Source of the DNA: Chitinophagaceae bacterium
GTDB lineage: Bacteria > Bacteroidota > Bacteroidia > Chitinophagales > Chitinophagaceae
DNA: 64,000 nucleotides
Assembly (NCBI GenBank): GCA_016720825.1
Contig: JADKJV010000019.1
Span: 43,754 to 107,753, forward strand
Direction: 5' to 3'
Part shown: piece by piece, positions 58,116 through 64,000 of the stretch
How positions within the stretch are numbered: position 1 is the stretch's first letter
Layout of the letters: each line of letters begins with the position of its first letter
Position numbers and translations under genes: made by a program
Notes under the pieces: generated by a model
Database searches by the model: none
The model's input: only the letters and a program-made list of their open reading frames with translations
Told to the model about the DNA's origin: nothing

Positions 58116-58721
58116 ATGGAGGTGATTAAAAACTTCTCCGATGCGGAACTGGTGGGAAACCTCCGGTCGGGATCGAGAATGGACGAAACGGTGAAAGCTT
58201 TGTACCGCGCTCACTTTGAAGGGCTTGCGTGGTATATTATGAATAACAGCGGCAGCCGGCAGGACGCAGAAGATGTGTTCCAGGACGTTGTGGTCAATTT
58301 TATTGACCTGGTGAAGAAGGATAAGTTCAGGGGTGAGTCTACGGTAAAGACCTTTCTCTACTCACTGAACCGGCACATCTGGCTGAACGAACTGAAAAGA
58401 AAGGGCCGGGCCCAGCTTCGTGAAGAGAAATATGAAAAAGGACAGGATAAAGTGGAAGAAGATGCAGGGGCAATGATGGCAGGCCGCGAATCAACCGGCC
58501 AGATTGTAAACCTCCTGGAGCAGTTGGGAGATACCTGTAAGAAAATATTACTGCTCTTTTATTATGAAAACCTTTCGATGCGCGAAATCCTTGAAACGCT
58601 TTCATATGAAAATGAGCAGGTGGTCAGGAATAAAAAATATAAATGCCTGAAGCAGCTTGAACAGATGATCAATGAAAAACCATCATTAAAAGAAACCCTA
58701 AAAGCCTTATTACATGGATAA
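58116..58721 (+). CDS. RNA polymerase sigma factor, ECF type
   Basis: 201 residues. Region 2 includes YRAHFEGLAWYIMNNSGSRQ and DAEDVFQDVVVNFIDLVKK, the classic ECF helix contacting the -10 element; region 4 is at about 130-190 (LGDTCKKILLLFYYENLSM, followed by the helix-turn-helix). It overlaps the next gene by 8 bp, so the pair is translationally coupled. The partner is a short anti-sigma-like membrane protein, suggesting response to an envelope signal. Confidence 0.9.
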   Translation: MEVIKNFSDAELVGNLRSGSRMDETVKALYRAHFEGLAWYIMNNSGSRQDAEDVFQDVVVNFIDLVKKDKFRGESTVKTFLYSLNRHIWLNELKRKGRAQLREEKYEKGQDKVEEDAGAMMAGRESTGQIVNLLEQLGDTCKKILLLFYYENLSMREILETLSYENEQVVRNKKYKCLKQLEQMINEKPSLKETLKALLHG

Positions 58722-59448
58722 CTCTACACCTGATATGTCACAAACACTGGTTCAGTACCTCGATGGGGAACTGACGGTTGAACAACAGGCCGCTGTTGAG
58801 CAGCAGTTAACCAGCCAGCCTGCGCTGCAGGGGGAATACGACAGCCTGCTGGTTACCCGTGAAGCGATCCGCTTTGCCGGTCTCCAGAAACAAGTGGCGG
58901 GTATACATGTTACGATGATGAAAGAACTGAACACCCCTGTTAAACAAATCAGGCCCGTCAGGAAAATTTTCCGTTATTCAATTGCTGTTGCCGCCAGCCT
59001 GTTATTGATCATTGGTGGTTACCTGGCTTATAGTTTTTACAGCCTTTCCCCGAATAAAGTGTTTGATGCCAATTACCAGTCTTATGAGCTCAGTACTGTA
59101 AGGGATGGAAATAATCCTCCGGGTGCTGTTGAGCAAGCCTATCAGTCTAAAAACTACAAGGCTGCTATTGACCAGGGTTCAGCTTCCACCGAAATAAAAG
59201 ATGTTTTCCTTGTGGCTATAGCAGCGATCGCGGGTTTCCGGAAAGTGCTTGAGATGAACAAGACTGCAGGCAGTACTATCCGCAAAGACGAGACTGAGTA
59301 TTACCTGGCGCTTTCATATCTCCGCAATCGTGATTACGATCTTTCCCTGGAACTGCTGCGTTCCATTCACGACAATCCGGAACATACTTATCATGGAAAG
59401 GTGAATGCAAAAATGATCAGGCAGGTGAGGTGGTTGAAATGGAGGTAA
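58714..59448 (+). CDS. anti-sigma-like membrane protein
   Basis: 244 residues. N-terminal ~75 residues are helical and acidic, beginning after DMSQTLVQYLDGELTVEQQAAVEQQL, the typical zinc-less anti-sigma N-terminus. One membrane helix follows (about 88-112, YSIAVAASLLLIIGGYLAYSF), then a periplasmic part with TPR-like helices (YYLALSYLRNRDYDLSLELL). It overlaps the upstream sigma gene and is followed by a strong terminator at 59466. It most likely holds that sigma factor at the membrane. Confidence 0.8.
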   Translation: MDNSTPDMSQTLVQYLDGELTVEQQAAVEQQLTSQPALQGEYDSLLVTREAIRFAGLQKQVAGIHVTMMKELNTPVKQIRPVRKIFRYSIAVAASLLLIIGGYLAYSFYSLSPNKVFDANYQSYELSTVRDGNNPPGAVEQAYQSKNYKAAIDQGSASTEIKDVFLVAIAAIAGFRKVLEMNKTAGSTIRKDETEYYLALSYLRNRDYDLSLELLRSIHDNPEHTYHGKVNAKMIRQVRWLKWR

Positions 59449-59465
59449 AAAACTGAACAAATAAT

Positions 59466-59499
59466 AAAAAGAGCAAGACAAAAGTCTTGCTCTTTTTTG
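59466..59499 (+). terminator. intrinsic terminator after the sigma/anti-sigma pair
   Basis: AAAAAGAGCAAGAC, an AAAA loop, GTCTTGCTCTTTTTT: a 14-bp perfect stem followed by T. It starts 18 bp after the anti-sigma stop. Confidence 0.92.
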
Positions 59500-59518
59500 T
59501 TAGGGGAAATCCGGGAAC

Positions 59519-59626
59519 CAGCCATGGGGAAAAAACGGCTGGGAAAGTTTTTTTTCACATGGCTGTGACCGGGGAAAATCGTACTATAAAGGGCTTCCAA
59601 CCTTCTGAAAGCTGGCAGCCCTTTTT
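59519..59626 (+). ncRNA. structured region with a long hairpin and a terminator, upstream of the DUF4382 gene
   Basis: CAGCCATG (59519-59526) pairs with CATGGCTG (59558-59565), enclosing AAAAAAC/GTTTTTT (59530-59536 with 59547-59553). A second hairpin at 59591-59621 (GGGCT...AGCCC with internal mismatches) is followed by TTTTT. Since a terminator already closes the preceding gene at 59499, this second terminator should belong to a small RNA or to the leader of the gene at 59718. Identity is not known. Confidence 0.4.
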
Positions 59627-59717
59627 CCTGCGCCCTTTTCCCCGCATTTTCCCACCCACCAGTTACATTCCATTCCCCTGTATTTACCAATACCTGTAAC
59701 AACAAAAAATACCAGTC

Positions 59718-60551
59718 ATGAAAACAAAACTATTTACCGCACTCACCCTGATTGCTTCGGCAACAGCCTTCCTCGTCGCCTGTTCAAAAGAAGTCGGCAC
59801 GGGAAATAACACCACCAATCTCGACCAGCCCCACGCAGCCAAAATATACCTGACAGACCACCAGACGCCTGTATTCGACAGCGTATTTATTGACATCCAG
59901 AAACTGGAAGTTAAACTGGCTGGTGATACCATCTCCAACGGTGGCTGGGTAAACGTGAGTATCCGCACCGGTGTTTACAATATCCTGCGCCTCCGCAACG
60001 GTATTGATACACTCTTCGGAACCGGAACGCTCCCCAACGGAAGAATCCAGAAATTAAGGATGACACTGGGAACCCGTAATTCAGTGATGAAAGACGGCGT
60101 ATCAACTAACCTCCGTGTAAAAGATGAAGATCGCCAGGTAGTGGCAGATGTACCCTCCGGCAGTTATGAAGTGAGCAACGGACAAGTTATATTCTGGATT
60201 GATTTCGACGCCAGCCAGTCTATCCAGGTTGATAACAGCGGCTCCGGAAACAACAACGGTTACCGCCTCAAATCACATCTCAAAATATTTACACACAGCA
60301 CCAGCGGTTCTATTGAAGGAAGAGTGCTTCCCCGCCAGGCAGACGCTATTGTAAAAGCAGTTATGGGAACAGATACTACCATGGCTGTTCCGGAAGATGA
60401 TAACGGCGAATTTAAAATTATGGGACTTGCACCCGGTACTTACAAAGTGCTGATTGATGGCCAGAATAATTACAACGATACGCTGATCAATAATGTAGTT
60501 GTGAGAAACCGGGAAGATACCCATCTGCCTGTAATCACATTACACCTCTAA
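59718..60551 (+). CDS. DUF4382 domain lipoprotein
   Basis: 277 residues. The signal segment ends in a lipobox (MKTKLFTALTLIASATAFLV followed by ACSKE), so it is a lipoprotein. DUF4382 covers about residues 38-195, with the family patterns AKIYLTDHQTPVFDSVFIDI and FGTGTLPNGRIQKLRMTLG. The C-terminus is a carboxypeptidase-like regulatory beta domain (GEFKIMGLAPGTYKVLIDG). Such proteins are common Bacteroidota cell-surface lipoproteins with no known reaction. It ends 59 bp before the convergent CHAT gene. Confidence 0.85.
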   Translation: MKTKLFTALTLIASATAFLVACSKEVGTGNNTTNLDQPHAAKIYLTDHQTPVFDSVFIDIQKLEVKLAGDTISNGGWVNVSIRTGVYNILRLRNGIDTLFGTGTLPNGRIQKLRMTLGTRNSVMKDGVSTNLRVKDEDRQVVADVPSGSYEVSNGQVIFWIDFDASQSIQVDNSGSGNNNGYRLKSHLKIFTHSTSGSIEGRVLPRQADAIVKAVMGTDTTMAVPEDDNGEFKIMGLAPGTYKVLIDGQNNYNDTLINNVVVRNREDTHLPVITLHL

Positions 60552-60609
60552 AATCCAATCCGACCTGACGTTACTGTCCTTGAAAGACCCCTTTTTGCCT
60601 TGCCGTTCA

Positions 60610-63437
60610 TTAGTTGGTCCTGCCTGCCCTTCGGGGCAGGCCTTTTTGTTTCACTAAATAATATAACAACAGCAACGTGATTATTCCAATCGCAATCGGG
60701 CGCCAGTCACTTACCTGCTTCTTTGGCTGGTAATCACCAATAAATACCAGGTGAGCCCAGTAGTTGGGCGATTTCAACCGGGGATCAATATCATTACTCC
60801 TCAATAATTCAAGCTTTGACAACTGCAGCGCTTCATCCATTGGCATATTCTCATCCATGTGCTCATGAAGCTTCGCCGTAATAAAAGCAGTGGCCCTGTC
60901 TTCCGCTTTCCATAATGATGTAATAATATCACGGCAACCGGCATAAGCAAAAGCCCTCGATAAACTCATCAGCCCTTCACCACGTACAAGCTGGCCAGTA
61001 CCGGTTTCACAGGCAGACAGGATAACCAGTTTCACACTGTCAAGATGCAGGTTATAAATCTCCCTGCAAAAATCTTATTGCCTGAACTGTCGGGGTAAAA
61101 ACTGATATAAGATTGCCGGGGATCTTCATTATTCACCCTGGCATGCGTGGCCAGGTGAATAACCGGGTAATGTCCTGCATTGTTCAAGAACGCTTCACGG
61201 GTGGCGTCTTTGTTCAGCAGGATTTTTCCTTTAAGCTGGTTTATTTCATGGTCTGATGCAGGTAACGGACTCCACTCATCTCCGGAAACACCCGCTGGTT
61301 TCTCCCCTGCAAACGGAGCCATCGCCAGGTTGTCGCCGTCAATAGTACGCTGGTCAGGATTACTCAGCAAGGCTGTGGAATACTGATACGTTACCGCGAA
61401 ACGATTGACCAGGTATTCCCGGTTCTCATCCTGCAATGCTTCAAACGGCAGGTAATTCAGTTCATCATCAGGTATAATGATCAGCCTTTTCACAGGCTTC
61501 AACTTTTCTTCCAGCGGACTGATCAACACCTGGTATAAATGCATTGCCGCGAGGTTTCCTGCATACCGCTGGTCCATATTCGTATTCTGCAACGATGATT
61601 TGAATAATTCCACCTCATCATAAAATGCCGGCGTCACCGGGATCTGCCTGATATCAAACTTCCCGGCGCCTATTATCAAAATCAGTATTTCTTTTTCCGA
61701 AAGATGGTATGACAGTAACGCTGTATGCGGATCCAGCATTTTTTCAAGTGCAGAAGGGGAGGGGATATTTTCCAGATTCCTTTGTAAACGGAAACCCGGG
61801 TCACTGTTGATCTTCTCCTGGATTTTATCCAGACTGATCTCCAGATCCCGTATTCCAGCCTGCAATCCCGACAATTTTGCACTGTCAGTTGTCTGAGCCG
61901 CCTGCAATGACAGACGGGTGATATTCGTCCGCAGTGAACTTTCTTCATGGAACAGGTTTTCCTGTCCGGGGGAAGAACGGCGGATTTTATTCTCCTGCAG
62001 GTTCAGCGCCAGGATAGATGCCTTGTTCTGCTGATCAAACTGGTAAATAATATCCAGATAATCCTTACGGGATGTGAGGTTGTATAATTCAACACAGGTT
62101 TCTATCGCTTTATTATGAACGCCATACTTTATTTTATTCAGGAACAACCGGGCTTCATCTGAGTTATACGTTTTCTCAACATACGCGGCAAGATTGAATG
62201 CCGCCCTGTACGATTCAAGTGACTGTTCCAGCCAGTCGGCCGACTTATCCTGGTAATACATATTCCGCAATAACGCAGCCTTATCTGTTAATGCATTAAA
62301 CAGATTTATATAGGATTATGCACCATTGTATTGTTTGGGATTGCTGGACGTCAGGCTGTCGTTGAAATCAGTGGCAAACTGTATGATCGCATGCTGGTAC
62401 ATCCGCAGCGCTTCCGGATTATTGCGCCTCAGTTCCCAAAGTTCACCGAGTGATTTAAAAGTAATTCCATGCTGCACCGATTTTGTATTTGGAAACCTGT
62501 TACCATTCTCCGTCAGTGCCTTTTGAAAATAAAAACCAGCTGAATCAAATCTTTTCAGGTCCTTGAATGCCCTGCCTTTATGATTATACAACTGGATCAT
62601 TTTTTCATTGGTATAATTCACTTTATTGAAAAACGTCAGCGCCAGTTCTGGGTGACCCAGGTATAATTCAATAATACCTGTGTTATTCAGTATTTCATTG
62701 GTGTTTACTTCCTCCGGCAGCAGTTCCCTGAATATTTTACCGGCCGCTTCATAATCTTCCAGCCGGATCAGTGAAGAACCGATGTTCACCTGGTAATTCA
62801 CAGCCAGTTCATGGGCATAAGGTTCACCCGGTTTTACCAATGCCAAAGCTTTTTCAAAATAGTTTTTGGCCTGGCTGTAGTTCCCGGTTTCATAAAACAT
62901 TGCGCCAAGCCGGTTGTACAGCCGGCCCGTTTCCTTCAGATTGTTTGCATATTTATCTGAAATCGTCTCCGCTTTTTTATAGTAATACATCGCGGAATCA
63001 AACTCATTGCGGCTGTAGTAAATGCTTCCCAGGAAAAGATGAGGCTGGAACAAAAATGAATCTTTCAGTGTGGTGCTCTTTTCGCCAAAGTAAATGGACT
63101 TCAGATAAGCGATGCGGGAAACCTCCAGGCTGTCGAAATACTGTTCCAGTAAACCAGTCTTGAAATAAGTTTGGGCGAGCAGTGAATCGCTTGCCTGCTT
63201 TTCAAACAAAGGGGTTAATGAGGTGTATATCGCCAGCGCCTCACGGTTCATCCGTGCTTCCAGTGCCTCGGTTTTTTCATCATAATCAGCACGGAGAGGG
63301 AGTAACTCAGCTTCCCGGAATAATTTATCCGCTTTCAGGTATTCGGGCGGTAAAATAAATGCATTGTGATTGTTGTCTTGCGAAAAACCAACCAGGAGTA
63401 TTAAAGCTACAGTAATAAATGCCGGGAAACGGTACAT
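60610..63437 (-). CDS. TPR-CHAT protease-like protein (in-frame stop and one frameshift)
   Basis: About 942 codons if read through. N-terminal signal or membrane segment (MYRFPAFITVALILLVGFS), about eight TPR units (residues ~35-370), then a CHAT domain with caspase-like catalytic His in VIHLATHARVN and Cys in VILSACETGTGQLVRGEG, and a C-terminal membrane helix (IAIGIITLLLLYYLV). Two lesions: an in-frame TAA at 62316-62318, after which the same frame continues without loss, and a missing G in the C-run complement at 61062-61064. CHAT proteases are caspase relatives, often activated through their TPRs. The last residues include a hairpin-forming repeat that also acts as a terminator. Confidence 0.8.
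60621..60647 (+). terminator. intrinsic terminator inside the end of the CHAT gene
   Basis: GCCTGCCC, a TTCG tetraloop, GGGCAGGC followed by CTTTTT. It is downstream of the DUF4382 gene on the plus strand, about 70 bp after its stop, and at the same time encodes the C-terminal PRRAGRTN of the convergent CHAT gene. Confidence 0.85.
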
Positions 63438-63478
63438 GATAAACCTGTAAAAAGTTTATCAAATGTATGTTATCGTTG

Positions 63479-64000
63479 TTAATCCGCTACAATAATCACA
63501 CAGGGCGGACGTGGTTTGGCTTTCTGTTCAATCCGGTCACCTGTACCTGCAGCAGCCACATCACCGCCTTTCAGGAATACGCCATCATTCTGGCGGTCGT
63601 TGAGGATCTGGAGAATATCGGCCGGTACATCAGCCATAGTCTGGTAATAATACAGGCGAACCCTTAATTTATTGAGGGATTTGTTGCTGCCGTCATTGAT
63701 GCGGTAATCAATATCAAAATCACGGCGGACATCATTCTGGGGGGTTGATCCAAATACACCATTGCGTACAGTAGCAGCCAGGTTTATTTTCCCGTTGTCT
63801 GTCCTTACAGAACAACCACCTGAATTCGCACCATTGCTTTCATCAAAACTGGATCCGCTGAGCGGCAGCACCCTGTTCTTGTCGGCATTATATACCGGGA
63901 ATGCAATTGAATCACCAGCTGATAAATGGAAATAATGATCAGTAAATGTGATACCTGAAATAACCAACATCGCATTTGTAATGGTACCATCAGGTGCTGT
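63479..64000 (-). CDS. unknown protein encoded upstream of the CHAT gene (partial)
   Basis: The last 173 codons, open to the window edge; the start is outside. The sequence is mixed beta with HYFHLSAGDSIAFPVYNADK, SNGANSGGCSVRTDNGKINL and a C-terminal PRPPCVIIVAD, and has no signal or membrane segment in the visible part. I recognise no family. It is on the same strand as the TPR-CHAT gene, 41 bp upstream of it, so it could be its co-transcribed partner. Confidence 0.5.
   Translation of the reverse strand, partial: TAPDGTITNAMLVISGITFTDHYFHLSAGDSIAFPVYNADKNRVLPLSGSSFDESNGANSGGCSVRTDNGKINLAATVRNGVFGSTPQNDVRRDFDIDYRINDGSNKSLNKLRVRLYYYQTMADVPADILQILNDRQNDGVFLKGGDVAAAGTGDRIEQKAKPRPPCVIIVAD

Noticed and set aside
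60610..63437. An anti-phage defence island
   Set aside because: A CHAT protease alone, without a recognised effector, nuclease or other defence gene in view, is not enough; the neighbour is unknown and cut by the window edge.

Overview
This 64 kb window looks like a chromosomal segment of a Bacteroidota bacterium, most likely in or near the Chitinophagaceae. The evidence is a moderate GC content, a TamB-like protein of Bacteroidota type, several proteins with type IX secretion (T9SS) sorting domains, two ECF-type sigma factors each followed by an anti-sigma-like membrane protein, DUF2911/DUF4846/DUF4382/DUF6580 family proteins, and the dispersed short intergenic repeats typical of this group. 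No phage, transposase, CRISPR array or rRNA operon is visible.

Layout. 1-4153: the 5' part of tamB (minus). 4.3-7.0 kb: a secreted alpha/beta-hydrolase-like protein, an outer-membrane beta-barrel protein and a DinB-like protein. 7.1-13.6 kb: gamma-glutamyltransferase, an M14 metallopeptidase and an SPFH/flotillin-like protein. 13.7-18.3 kb: a PIG-L deacetylase, two very small membrane proteins and a sodium:solute symporter, apparently one operon. 18.5-24.9 kb: a DUF2911/TPR protein, an ECF sigma factor with an anti-sigma/TonB-like fusion, a structured non-coding element, and a pair of Cys-motif membrane proteins with T9SS tails. 25-32 kb: housekeeping genes (xerD, a YkgJ-type cysteine-cluster protein, YraN, manA, rnhA, an acyl-CoA carboxylase beta subunit). 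32.3-48.4 kb: secreted and surface proteins, including an M1 peptidase, a 999-residue protein with nine 52-residue repeats and a T9SS type B tail, and a ~2,560-residue parallel beta-helix protein with a T9SS type A tail.

48.7-57.1 kb is the functional centrepiece: a galactan/galactose utilisation operon in the order LacI regulator, a GH2 beta-galactosidase fused in one polypeptide to a GH53 endo-beta-1,4-galactanase, galactokinase, sodium/galactose-type symporter and galactose mutarotase. A LacI-type operator lies directly before the regulator gene. The genes give a complete route: endo and exo cleavage of beta-1,4-galactan outside the cytoplasm, uptake of galactose, anomer conversion and phosphorylation. 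57.2-64 kb: tRNA-Leu(CAA) with a broken tRNA copy beside it, hscB, a second sigma/anti-sigma pair, a DUF4382 lipoprotein, a TPR-CHAT protease gene carrying a nonsense codon and a frameshift, and a partial unknown gene.

One property affects the whole annotation. At least fifteen genes are broken by single-base indels, most of them in homopolymer runs, and one symporter gene carries two compensating indels about 100 bp apart. This is the pattern of uncorrected sequencing error rather than gene decay. Those genes are annotated across the break, with the break positions given. A second theme is the density of intergenic repeat families, three of which run into the 3' ends of genes and supply the encoded C-terminal tail and stop codon.
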